Assembly: GCA_902798745.1 (NCBI GenBank) | Contig: CADBXM010000001.1 | Location: 124,001 to 188,000, forward strand | Length of the DNA: 64,000 nucleotides | Direction of reading: 5' to 3' | From: an uncultured Eubacteriales bacterium | GTDB taxonomy: Bacteria; Bacillota; Clostridia; Peptostreptococcales; Anaerovoracaceae | The notes under the pieces: generated by a model | What the model saw: the letters and a program-made list of their open reading frames with translations, nothing else | What the model was told of the DNA's origin: nothing | The model's database searches: none | In this document: one piece after another, positions 1 to 8,076 of the stretch | How positions within the stretch are numbered: position 1 is the stretch's first letter | Layout of the letters: each line of letters begins with the position of its first letter | Translations under genes and position numbers: made by a program

Positions 1-2
1 TG

Positions 3-1211
3 GGGGATATAGTGAGAGAAGTCGGAGAAGCCCTCAGCGGTGCAGACGGAAGCGGCGGAGTCTTCGGAGAGCTCTTCGGAACGGGTGGCATGCCTGAGTC
101 TACAACTACCAGGACAACTACCACAAGAACAGCAGGCGGAACCACAACGACAAAGACCACTAATACCACAACGACAAATAAGAATAGTTCGGGTACAGTG
201 GATGCGAGGCCGGTAAGCAGCAGAGGTAACGCAGGGTACAACAGAAATCAAAACGGGACTTTTTCTCAAAAGAGAAACGAAAAAAAGCTCAATAAGAAGA
301 GATTGGGAAAATCTGCGTGGACAGTATCGTTCCTCGTGCTCGGCATCATGTTCGTTCTGGCGATGTTCGCGGATTCCAATACAGCAAGTGAGATCATAGA
401 ATTCGCTTCGATGGGAGGCGTTTTCCTCGGCGCGTCGGGCATCATGAAGCTGGTGCTCAGCAACAGAGCCAAGAGGATCCGCGCCTATGAGGCCAGGGTC
501 AACTACAGCGGCAACACTTCTATAGACGAACTGGCGGCTGCTGTCGGAAGGTCTTATGAAAAGACATGTGACGAGCTTCAGCAGATGATAGTCGATGGTT
601 TCTTCGGCGAGGCCTATGTTGACATAGACAACAGACTTCTTGTAATGACAAGAAACGGTAAGCCTATCGAAGACATTGCGAGGTCTGCTGCCGAAAACAA
701 GAAAGCGCGCCGCAGATCCGGCAAAGACGACGAAGCACCTGAGACGATCGAGGATCTTATCGCTGTCACCGATGACAAAGAGATCAAGGCAAAGCTCAGA
801 GAACTCGCGGCTATCACCAAGAGGATCGACGAAAGAGTCGAGCAGGTACCTGATCTCGAAAAGCAGGTCAAGGATTTCAGAGAAAAGTACTATCCTGAAG
901 TCGTGCGCCTGACTGATGAATACAACGAGAAGATCCAGGATATGGGCAAGTATGGCACAGCGAAGAAGGAAGTAGAAAGCGATTCCACAGGAACTCCTGT
1001 CATCAACACCAACCCTAACTATCTCGCCGAACAGGCAGAGGAGATCAAAAAGGAACTTGTCGTACTTATCGACTCCGTAACAGAGGCTTCCGAGAATCTG
1101 CTCGAGAAGCTCCATGAAGACGACATCATGGATATAACCACAGATATCAAAAAACTGCAGACCACACTTGCGAACAAAGGTCTGCTCGATTCAGACTTTG
1201 ACATAAAATGA
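3..1211 (+). CDS. XpaC-like 5-bromo-4-chloroindolyl phosphate hydrolysis family protein (5' end probably outside window)
   Basis: The frame is open to the left edge, so the true start may lie outside; a GTG at 12 behind a G-rich stretch is an alternative. The N-terminal part is low-complexity and Thr-rich, followed by a basic stretch and two hydrophobic segments (about residues 104-124 and 128-148 counted from the GTG). The cytoplasmic C-terminal half is charged and coiled-coil-like, beginning with a winged-helix-like segment (IDELAAAVGRSYEKTCDEL). This layout and the TelA gene 22 bp downstream match the xpaC-telA pair of Bacillota. The family name comes from a Bacillus phenotype; the biochemical role is unknown. 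Identification rests on architecture plus neighbour. Confidence 0.7.
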   Translation, partial: GDIVREVGEALSGADGSGGVFGELFGTGGMPESTTTRTTTTRTAGGTTTTKTTNTTTTNKNSSGTVDARPVSSRGNAGYNRNQNGTFSQKRNEKKLNKKRLGKSAWTVSFLVLGIMFVLAMFADSNTASEIIEFASMGGVFLGASGIMKLVLSNRAKRIRAYEARVNYSGNTSIDELAAAVGRSYEKTCDELQQMIVDGFFGEAYVDIDNRLLVMTRNGKPIEDIARSAAENKKARRRSGKDDEAPETIEDLIAVTDDKEIKAKLRELAAITKRIDERVEQVPDLEKQVKDFREKYYPEVVRLTDEYNEKIQDMGKYGTAKKEVESDSTGTPVINTNPNYLAEQAEEIKKELVVLIDSVTEASENLLEKLHEDDIMDITTDIKKLQTTLANKGLLDSDFDIK

Positions 1212-1233
1212 TCTAGAGACTAAGGAGGACAAA

Positions 1234-2469
1234 ATGGCAGAATTCGAACTTACACCTGAAGCTATCAACGAAGCAGCAACAGCTCAGGCAGAAGAGGTAA
1301 AAACCGGTGTAGAAGAAGTGGCAGCTCAGGCAGCCGCTCTCGATCTTGCTCCGGCTATCGATCTTGAGCCTGCAGTAGAAGAGAAGAAGGAAGACTCGCT
1401 TGCCCAGTTCACAGCTGACGAGCAGAGACAGATAAGAGAGGTCGCCGATAAGATCGACATCACAAACAGCAACGCGGTACTCGGTTATGGCGCGAGCGCA
1501 CAGCGTAAGGTAGCGGATTTCGCTGATGGCGCGCTCCAGAGCGTAAGAGCAAAGGACATGGGAGAGACAGGTCAGGTGCTCACATCGCTTCTCGTAGAGC
1601 TCAAGTCAAGCGGCGAAGAGAAGAAGAGCGTACTCGGCAAACTGTTCGGAAGCGCTGAGAAGAACTTCGAAAAGATGAAGGCTCAGTACAGCACCACAGA
1701 AGCCAATGTCGACAGACTCGTTAAACTGCTCGAGGATCACGAAGAGCAGTTGGTCAAGGATGTAGTTCAGCTCGACAAGCTCTATGACAAGAACAAACTG
1801 TACTTCAAGGAAGTATCGATGTACATCGAAGCGGGCAAGCTGGCTATCGAAAAAGCCAGAACAGTGACGCTTCCTGAGCTCGAGGCTAAGGCAAGAGAGA
1901 CAGGCGCCGCTGAAGACGCACAGGCTGCACAGGACTATGCTGACATGATCACAAGATTCGAGAAGAAGATCTACGATCTCGAGCTCTCACGTACGGTATG
2001 CCTCCAGACAGCTCCTGAGATCAGAATGGTCCAGAATTCCGATCAAATCATGTCTGAGAAGATCCACAGCACGATCATCAACGTTATCCCAATGTGGAAG
2101 ACTCAGATGGTGCTCGCTCTCAACAATTACCACACTCAGAAGGCCATCGAGGCACAGAACGCTGTTACTGAGGCCACAAACGAGATGCTCACAAAGAATG
2201 CTGAAGCCCTCCATCAGAGCGGCGTAGAGACAGCTAAGGCGAGTGAGAGAGGCATCGTAGACATCGAGACTCTCCAGCACACCAACGAGCAGCTCATCAG
2301 CGCTCTTGATGAGATCCAGCAGATCCAGGAAGACGGCAAGGTCGCAAGAGCGAACGCTGAGCTGGAACTTGCAAGGATCGAGCAGGAACTCAAGGACAAG
2401 ATGCTCACTATCGCTGCTACAGCCGGAAGGTCGGCGGAAGATATCGCAGCTGCCAGAGCTACAGAGTAA
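1234..2469 (+). CDS. telA: TelA-family toxic anion resistance protein
   Basis: 411 residues, the usual TelA length. It is soluble and almost entirely helical, with a long acidic N-terminal part and coiled-coil segments (for example IYDLELSRTVCLQTAPEIRM near residue 245 and the C-terminal ELELARIEQEL region). The ATG at 1234 follows a strong AAGGAGG at 5-6 bp. TelA proteins are associated with tolerance to tellurite and to some cell-envelope stresses; the molecular mechanism is not established. Directly downstream of the XpaC-like gene, with which it is commonly co-transcribed, so the two probably act together at the membrane. The assignment is firm at family level; a tellurite role is only family lore. 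Confidence 0.88.
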   Translation: MAEFELTPEAINEAATAQAEEVKTGVEEVAAQAAALDLAPAIDLEPAVEEKKEDSLAQFTADEQRQIREVADKIDITNSNAVLGYGASAQRKVADFADGALQSVRAKDMGETGQVLTSLLVELKSSGEEKKSVLGKLFGSAEKNFEKMKAQYSTTEANVDRLVKLLEDHEEQLVKDVVQLDKLYDKNKLYFKEVSMYIEAGKLAIEKARTVTLPELEAKARETGAAEDAQAAQDYADMITRFEKKIYDLELSRTVCLQTAPEIRMVQNSDQIMSEKIHSTIINVIPMWKTQMVLALNNYHTQKAIEAQNAVTEATNEMLTKNAEALHQSGVETAKASERGIVDIETLQHTNEQLISALDEIQQIQEDGKVARANAELELARIEQELKDKMLTIAATAGRSAEDIAAARATE

Positions 2470-2481
2470 ACCAGGATAATA

Positions 2482-3534
2482 ATGGACAAGGATAGTTCAA
2501 AAAAGAAAAATCCAAGCAAGAGCCGGCTTTTGTCGGCTCTTGTTATAGTGATACTGCTTGCTGCAGTTTTCTTTATGGTGTCTGACGCTCCGTTCATTAA
2601 AGGAGCGCGTGATACATTGATGCGCAGTTTTGGATATGAGGCCATAGACGAAAAAGAAGGCAGCGAGCAGGGCGAAGCCAAAGACAACGGAGGCGGAACT
2701 ATCGAGTCAGCCGGGAAGGACAACATCGGCGGAGAAGTCGCGTCGCTTGATGTCGGCGCGCTTCCGGAATTCAACGGCGAGCATTATGTGAAGGTAAACG
2801 GCAACGTGCCTGAATTTCCTGCAGAAGTATACGAACGCGCTGGCCTCGAAAACAAAGACGGAAAGATAGAATCAAAAAGCCTTACTCCATATGAGTATTA
2901 CGGAAGCTTGGATGATTTGGACAGGTGTACATACGCCTTCGGATGCCTGGGAGAGGAGACCATGCCTGCAGAGGGGCAGGACAGAGGCGATATATCCTCG
3001 ATCCATCCTTCGGGCTGGGCAAAGGCTCAGAATTGGGAGCGCTGTCATCTTATAGCCTGGGCGCTCAGCGCTGAGAACGCCAATCCATCGAATCTCATCA
3101 CGGGCACCCATTATCTCAACTACGACGGTATGCGCCCGCTCGAAGAAGAAGTCGAGCATTATATCTGGAACACCGGCAATCATGTGCTCTATTATGTTAA
3201 GCCGTATTTCAGCGGCGACGAACTGGTTGCCAGGGGCGTACAGATGACAGCGAAATCCGTCGAAGACAACGGAAAAGGGATATCCTTCAACGTATATTGC
3301 TTCAACGTGACCCCGGGGGCAGAGATAGACTATAAGACGGGCATAGTGACTACAGAGGAGCAGGCCGCGCAGGACGCCAGGACTTACATAATCAATACCA
3401 GATCGGGAGTATTCCATTATCCTTCCTGCGACGGTGTCAAGGAGATGTCAGAACATAATAAAAAACAAGTCACAGCGACTCGTTCAGAACTGACTGCTCA
3501 AGGCTATACACCTTGTGGTTACTGCGAGCCGTAG
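2482..3534 (+). CDS. Membrane-anchored DNA/RNA non-specific endonuclease with C-terminal Cys/His domain
   Basis: 350 residues. A basic N terminus and one hydrophobic helix (about 15-33) place the rest outside the cell. The central domain resembles DNA-entry/streptodornase-type nucleases: the motif around residues 186-195 is RCHLIAWALS with the presumed catalytic His189, followed by NLITGTHYLNYDGM and the ARGVQMTAKSV segment. The last ~50 residues form a small domain with FHYPSC and CGYC that looks like a metal-binding fold attached to many secreted nucleases. The start follows AGGA at a good distance and lies 12 bp after telA, so it may share that transcript. Likely role: degrading extracellular nucleic acid for nutrition or DNA processing. 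Confidence 0.85.
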   Translation: MDKDSSKKKNPSKSRLLSALVIVILLAAVFFMVSDAPFIKGARDTLMRSFGYEAIDEKEGSEQGEAKDNGGGTIESAGKDNIGGEVASLDVGALPEFNGEHYVKVNGNVPEFPAEVYERAGLENKDGKIESKSLTPYEYYGSLDDLDRCTYAFGCLGEETMPAEGQDRGDISSIHPSGWAKAQNWERCHLIAWALSAENANPSNLITGTHYLNYDGMRPLEEEVEHYIWNTGNHVLYYVKPYFSGDELVARGVQMTAKSVEDNGKGISFNVYCFNVTPGAEIDYKTGIVTTEEQAAQDARTYIINTRSGVFHYPSCDGVKEMSEHNKKQVTATRSELTAQGYTPCGYCEP

Positions 3535-3578
3535 GTTTGTCAGATGGTCAAGTGTCAATTATATGTCAATCTTTTTCG

Positions 3579-3607
3579 TTGCCATTACAATACCAATAAA
3601 GTAGAAT
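3579..3607 (+). promoter_or_regulatory. Promoter of the sugar ABC operon with flanking inverted repeat
   Basis: TTGCCA (3579-3584), 17-bp spacer, TAGAAT (3602-3607). An extended -10-like TGATACAAT lies just downstream (3613-3621). A 7-bp inverted repeat ATACCAA (3590-3596) / TTGGTAT (3622-3628) brackets the -10 region and could be an operator for a sugar-responsive repressor. No regulator gene is adjacent. Confidence 0.5.
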
Positions 3608-3654
3608 ATTATTGATACAATTTGGTATCTGCAAGAGTATTAGGAGGAATTAAT

Positions 3655-4974
3655 ATGAAAATGAAAAAACTCTTAGTAGCTGTACTTTGCATCGCTATGG
3701 TAGGCATGTTTGCTGCATGCGGCGGCGGTGGCGGAGAAAGCTCCGGCGGCGGTGACAGCAGCGGCGCTATCACAGTAAACATCTGGGATGCTAACCAGCA
3801 GGCAGGCATCCAGGAGATCTGCGATGACTGGACAGCTCAGGGCAATCCAGAGGTAAAAGTCGAAGTTATCGACTGGGATAACTACTGGACACTGCTCGAG
3901 GCAGGCGCATCCGGTGGAGAGATGCCTGATGTATTCTGGTGCCACTCCAATACAGTTCAGATGTACATGGAAAACGATCTGCTCCTCAAGCTCAATGACT
4001 ACATTGACGCAGATGATTCCGTAGACATGGCCAACTATTATGAGGGTATTGCGGACCTCTACACACGTGATGATGGCAACATCTACGCACTGCCAAAGGA
4101 TCACGACACCATCGCTCTTCTGTACAACAAGGCTATCTTTGATGAGTATGGTGTAGATTATCCTACAGACGATTGGTCATGGGATGATGTTTATGAAGCA
4201 GCCAAGAAGATCACAGAGGGATCGAACGGAGACGTTTACGGCTATGCTCTGAACACATCCAACAACCAGGATGGTTGGTACAACTTCGTTTATGATTATG
4301 GTGCACAGGTCATCACAGATGATCACAAGGGCACAACGATCGGTTCCGACGAAGGTAAGGCAGGAATGGAAATGTGCCGTAAGATCCTCTCAGTCGCTGC
4401 TCCACAGAGCGTAGTTGCTGAGACAGGTACAGATTCCCTGTTCCAGTCCGGTAAGGTTGGAATGATCACACAGGGTTCCTGGATGATCAAGTCCTTCTAC
4501 GATGCTGAGAACCACGCTGACTATGCATGGGCTCTGATGCCTTATGGCGATGCCAACGGCAACGGCAAGTGCGACGAGGGTGAGCGTTGGTCAGCTTACA
4601 ACGGCCTTGGATGGGCTGCTTCCGCATCAGTTGATAATCCGGATGAATGCTATAGCCTGATCGCTTACCTCTGCGGAGAGGAAGCTCAGAAGAAGCAGGC
4701 TGAGCTCGGCGTTACAATGGCCGGCATGCCTGGAATTTCTGAAGAATTCTCGAAAGCTTTCGATGGAATGGATGTATCCGCATTCAATAGAATTGAGGAA
4801 GAAGGTTCACTCTACTTCCGTCCATACACACGTAACACAACTGTATGGGAAGATGCACTCCAGCAGGAGGGAGCATTCCTCGTTCCTTGGCAGGATCCAA
4901 GCGACCCAGCTAAGATGGCTACTGCTTGCGACAACGCACAGAAGATCATCGAGGATGCTATCGCAGCTGAATAA
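3655..4974 (+). CDS. Sugar ABC transporter substrate-binding lipoprotein
   Basis: 439 residues from the ATG at 3655, which follows AGGAGGAAT at ideal spacing; an upstream TTG in frame lacks such a site. Residues 1-22 are a lipoprotein signal peptide ending in the lipobox MFAAC (Cys22), followed by a Gly/Ser linker. The mature part is a family 1 extracellular solute-binding fold (NIWDANQQAGIQEI, DVFWCHSN, YALPKDHDTIALLYNK, GKVGMITQGSWMI). It delivers an oligosaccharide to the permeases encoded next. The nearby alpha-galactosidase, fructokinase and amylosucrase suggest raffinose-family sugars or sucrose, but the ligand cannot be read from the sequence. Confidence 0.93.
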   Translation: MKMKKLLVAVLCIAMVGMFAACGGGGGESSGGGDSSGAITVNIWDANQQAGIQEICDDWTAQGNPEVKVEVIDWDNYWTLLEAGASGGEMPDVFWCHSNTVQMYMENDLLLKLNDYIDADDSVDMANYYEGIADLYTRDDGNIYALPKDHDTIALLYNKAIFDEYGVDYPTDDWSWDDVYEAAKKITEGSNGDVYGYALNTSNNQDGWYNFVYDYGAQVITDDHKGTTIGSDEGKAGMEMCRKILSVAAPQSVVAETGTDSLFQSGKVGMITQGSWMIKSFYDAENHADYAWALMPYGDANGNGKCDEGERWSAYNGLGWAASASVDNPDECYSLIAYLCGEEAQKKQAELGVTMAGMPGISEEFSKAFDGMDVSAFNRIEEEGSLYFRPYTRNTTVWEDALQQEGAFLVPWQDPSDPAKMATACDNAQKIIEDAIAAE

Positions 4975-5015
4975 TAAAGGCTGAAGCAGAAAGTTAAAGT
5001 CTGTTTTGTATCAAA

Positions 5016-5066
5016 GCGGGCTATCCATAAAGTGATAGCCCGCACCCTTATTTCTAACGAATAAGG
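5016..5066 (+). promoter_or_regulatory. Intercistronic hairpins between binding protein and permease genes
   Basis: A perfect 10-bp stem, GCGGGCTATC (5016-5025) with GATAGCCCGC (5034-5043), has no T-run, so it is better read as an mRNA 3'-end stabiliser or partial attenuator than as a full terminator. A second 7-bp stem (5046-5052 with 5060-5066) takes in the AAGG of the permease ribosome-binding site (AAGGAGG, 5063-5069). Both would favour more binding protein than permease. Confidence 0.6.
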
Positions 5067-5076
5067 AGGACAACTA

Positions 5077-5970
5077 ATGAAAGAAAAAAGAAAGATGACA
5101 GCCAAAGAGAAGAATGAGGCGACATGGGGATATTTCTTTGTCGCTCCTACGATCATCGGCCTGATCATCCTGAACTTTTACCCGGCCGTTGATACGGTCA
5201 TCCAGTCTTTCTGCAAGACCGGTGACTTTGGTAAGGGTAATATCTTTGTGGGGCTGGCCAACTACCAGAGAGCCTTTGCAGATCCAGAGATTTGGCAATC
5301 CCTGTTGAATACGATCAAGTATGCAATCATCGAAGTTCCTTTCGGTGTTATCATAGCGCTTATCCTTGCGGTATTCCTTAACAAGAAACTCAAGGGCACG
5401 TCGTTCTTCCGTACTGTATTCTTCCTGCCGATGGTCTGCGCACCTGCGGCGGTAGCTATGGTATGGAAGTGGCTTTACAACCAGCAGTTCGGTCTGATCA
5501 ACAATGTTTTCCATTCAAATGTTGGATGGATATCTGATCCTAAGATCGCGTGGATATCTGTAGGTATCATTGGTGTATGGTCTATCATCGGTTACAACAT
5601 GGTACTCTTCATCTCCGGACTTCAGGAGATCCCTGGAGATTACTATGAAGCTGCTGAAATCGACGGAGCTACAGGCATTCGCCAGTTCTTCGACATCACA
5701 ATACCTCTGCTGAGCCCTACGACATTCTTCATCGTGCAGACCCGTGTTATCGGAGCTCTTACGATATTCGACCTTATGTTCATGGTCATGGATAAAACGA
5801 ACCTCGCTCTCAGCAAAGTTGAATCCGCAGTTTATGTGTTCTACAACTACACATTCACTCAGGGCAACAAGGGCTACGGTGCGGCTATCGTTATGATCCT
5901 TGTAGTGTTCATCATGATCGTTACTGTTATAATGCAGCGCGCTGAAAAGCGCTTTGTATTCTACAACTAG
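5077..5970 (+). CDS. Sugar ABC transporter permease (MalF/UgpA type)
   Basis: 297 residues with six predicted membrane helices, starting with FFVAPTIIGLIILNFYPAV. The EAA loop that contacts the ATPase is present (YYEAAEIDGATGIRQFFDIT, about residues 189-208). This is one half of the CUT1-type heterodimeric channel. ATG at 5077 follows AAGGAGG at 7 bp. The gene sits between the binding lipoprotein and the second permease in the usual order. Substrate is inferred from the neighbouring glycoside hydrolases. Confidence 0.93.
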   Translation: MKEKRKMTAKEKNEATWGYFFVAPTIIGLIILNFYPAVDTVIQSFCKTGDFGKGNIFVGLANYQRAFADPEIWQSLLNTIKYAIIEVPFGVIIALILAVFLNKKLKGTSFFRTVFFLPMVCAPAAVAMVWKWLYNQQFGLINNVFHSNVGWISDPKIAWISVGIIGVWSIIGYNMVLFISGLQEIPGDYYEAAEIDGATGIRQFFDITIPLLSPTTFFIVQTRVIGALTIFDLMFMVMDKTNLALSKVESAVYVFYNYTFTQGNKGYGAAIVMILVVFIMIVTVIMQRAEKRFVFYN

Positions 5971-5987
5971 GAAAGGAGGGTATGATA

Positions 5988-6830
5988 ATGGAAAATGCTC
6001 GTACTAGAGACAGAGTTTCTAAGACAATCATGTACATCGTCCTGATCATCATGGCATTCATCATGCTCGTTCCTTTCGCATGGATGATACTCACAGCCCT
6101 GAAGACAAATCAGGAAGCCATTTCGGTAAGTCCGTTCTATATCTTCCCGCATAATGGCTGGCACTGGGAGACTTTCAGTGAGGTATGGAAGAGCTATAAC
6201 TTCTTCCTGCTCTACAAGAATACACTGCTGATGATCTTCTTCCGTGTTGTATGCGCATGCCTCACAGCTACGATGGCGGGCTACGCTTTCGGGAGACTCA
6301 AATTCCCGGGCAAGAACTTCCTGTTCTCGCTCGTGCTGATCCAGATGATGATCCCATCAACGATCTTCATCATCCCGCAGTACCTCATGGTATCCGGACT
6401 GGGTTGGCTCAACACCTGCGCAGGCCTTGTATTCCCGGGTATCGTTACCGCTTTTGGTACATACCTGCTGAAGACAGGTTATCAGGGTCTGCCTAAAGAC
6501 CTTGAAGAAGCCGCAGGTATCGATGGCTGTAATATCGGTCAGAAATTCCTGCGCATCATGATGCCGCTTACAAGATCCTCAATGGTATCTCTCGGTATCT
6601 TCACAGCGCTGTTCGCGTTCAAAGACCTGATGTGGCCTATGATCGTCTGCACAAGCGTTCAGACAACTACTCTGGCTGCCGGCCTGGCTAAGGCTCAGGG
6701 ACAGTACGGAAGCAACTATCCTCAGATGATGGGCGCTGCCGTTCTGGCGGTAATCCCGATGATCGTTATCTACGTCATCTTCCAGAAACAGTTCGTCGAA
6801 GGTATCGCGACATCCGGAGGCAAGCTGTAG
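5988..6830 (+). CDS. Carbohydrate ABC transporter permease (MalG/UgpE type)
   Basis: 280 residues, six membrane helices, and the EAA loop LEEAAGIDGCNIGQKFLRI in the second half. An ATG at 5982 touches the AAAGGAGGG ribosome-binding site, so the ATG at 5988 with a 7-bp spacer is the better start. It is 17 bp downstream of the partner permease. Together with the lipoprotein and the MsmK-type ATPase encoded at 11339 it would form a complete CUT1 importer. It is followed by a strong hairpin terminator. Confidence 0.93.
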   Translation: MENARTRDRVSKTIMYIVLIIMAFIMLVPFAWMILTALKTNQEAISVSPFYIFPHNGWHWETFSEVWKSYNFFLLYKNTLLMIFFRVVCACLTATMAGYAFGRLKFPGKNFLFSLVLIQMMIPSTIFIIPQYLMVSGLGWLNTCAGLVFPGIVTAFGTYLLKTGYQGLPKDLEEAAGIDGCNIGQKFLRIMMPLTRSSMVSLGIFTALFAFKDLMWPMIVCTSVQTTTLAAGLAKAQGQYGSNYPQMMGAAVLAVIPMIVIYVIFQKQFVEGIATSGGKL

Positions 6831-6854
6831 CACTGGCACAATAATCAGTTTAAG

Positions 6855-6883
6855 ATGGGCTGCAGCAATGCAGCCCATTTTTT
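6855..6883 (+). terminator. Intrinsic terminator after the permease genes
   Basis: A perfect 10-bp stem ATGGGCTGCA / TGCAGCCCAT (6855-6864, 6869-6878) closed by a GCAA tetraloop and followed by five T residues. The next start codon is only 6 bp beyond the T-run. Confidence 0.9.
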
Positions 6884-6888
6884 AGAAA

Positions 6889-7590
6889 ATGACTCCAAAA
6901 GAATTAAAAGAGCGCCTCAAAGAATGGGCGCGTGTAGAGAAGAAAAAAATAGCCGGCATAGAAGGGACTCGCGCGAAGGCAGAGTATATCTGGGAATATT
7001 ATAAGATCTGGATAGTCTGCATTATTTTCTTTGTGTGGTTTGCCGGCTTCGCAATACATCAGTATGCGACGAACCGTATGGATTATCGTTGCTACATCAT
7101 ATTCAACAACACCAACGCAGATGTCGGGACCGACTCCGAGTTATGGTTTGACTACGTCCGCTATGCCGGCTTTGACTCTGATGACGGGGATATTGAATTC
7201 AACGCTCAGTCATACTTTGACTATCTGAAAGGCGTGACCGGCAATTCATATTTCGAATCTTTCGTTACATATGCTGATGGCGGCATACTCGATGGATTTG
7301 TTACAGGCACGGAATCGCTCAGGGCTCTCGGTAAATCCGGCAGACTGCTCGACCTCAACAGCGAAGAGTGCGCGTCAATAAAAGCGAAATACGGCGACAG
7401 GTTCATTTACTCTGAGCCCTATGATGAGGACTACGCAGGGAAAGAAGTTCCTGTCGGTATAGATATAAGCGATAGCAAACTCGTTAAGGAATATCACGCA
7501 TACGTCGATCCGATCTCGCTCGGAATAGGAGCGAAGTCCGAGAATATCGACGCAGTCGAGCTGTTCCTTGACTTTATTTTGGAAAAGTAA
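6889..7590 (+). CDS. Unrecognised single-pass membrane protein in sugar locus
   Basis: 233 residues; not recognised. A highly basic, helical cytoplasmic N terminus (1-38) leads into one membrane helix (about 39-59: IWIVCIIFFVWFAGFAIHQ), then a ~170-residue extracellular acidic domain rich in Tyr and Asp. The ATG lies 6 bp after an intrinsic terminator and has no Shine-Dalgarno site, so expression must come from readthrough, an unseen promoter or a different start. The extracellular part shares no motif I can name with the binding lipoprotein. Its position inside the ABC/alpha-galactosidase cluster suggests an accessory role in sugar uptake, but that is inference from context only. Confidence 0.7.
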   Translation: MTPKELKERLKEWARVEKKKIAGIEGTRAKAEYIWEYYKIWIVCIIFFVWFAGFAIHQYATNRMDYRCYIIFNNTNADVGTDSELWFDYVRYAGFDSDDGDIEFNAQSYFDYLKGVTGNSYFESFVTYADGGILDGFVTGTESLRALGKSGRLLDLNSEECASIKAKYGDRFIYSEPYDEDYAGKEVPVGIDISDSKLVKEYHAYVDPISLGIGAKSENIDAVELFLDFILEK

Positions 7591-7608
7591 CTTACAGAGG
7601 AAGACCAA

Positions 7609-8028
7609 ATGATAAATATCATAAATATCATCTTCATACTGCTTGTGATCTGGTCAATGCTATACACGCTTTCCAGATTCATCAAGTACTACAGGATAGT
7701 GAGAGACTATAAGGACACCGCGGAAGCGACTGTCATAAGCGTATCGAATCATGTGCCGGGACGCAGGAAGGAGCCGCCTGCAGTCGATGTCATGATAGAG
7801 TATGACATTAATGGAGTGCCTACCAGATCAGAGATCGTGGTGCCTCAGGAACATGCCGCAAAATATGAGATTGGCAACAAGCTGGATATCTGCTATTATG
7901 TTGCGGACAACGGCGCCGTGCATGTGGCTTCCGCAGGAGACGGACCTAAGAAGCTGATGCGCGGACATCTGATAGCGCTGTTACTTGAGATAGTAGTATA
8001 CGTGATCATTTGGATAATAGTATTCTGA
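7609..8028 (+). CDS. DUF3592-like membrane protein
   Basis: 139 residues with a hydrophobic helix at each end (about 3-22 and 118-138). The central soluble part looks like DUF3592: the opening EATVISVSNHVPGRRKEPPA, a strand with VMIEYDINGVPTRSEIVV, then GNKLDICYYVADNG. ATG at 7609 follows AGAGGA. It is 18 bp after the previous membrane-protein gene and is probably co-expressed. Function unknown; proteins of this type occur near transport and envelope genes. Confidence 0.68.
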   Translation: MINIINIIFILLVIWSMLYTLSRFIKYYRIVRDYKDTAEATVISVSNHVPGRRKEPPAVDVMIEYDINGVPTRSEIVVPQEHAAKYEIGNKLDICYYVADNGAVHVASAGDGPKKLMRGHLIALLLEIVVYVIIWIIVF

Positions 8029-8076
8029 GCCGGTGCAGACGGCTTCACCAATTAATATAAACACAGGAGACAGTTC

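Noticed and set aside
5016-5043. Hairpin after the binding protein gene as a full terminator
   Set aside because: No T-run follows and the permeases need the same transcript; treated as a stabilising or attenuating hairpin.
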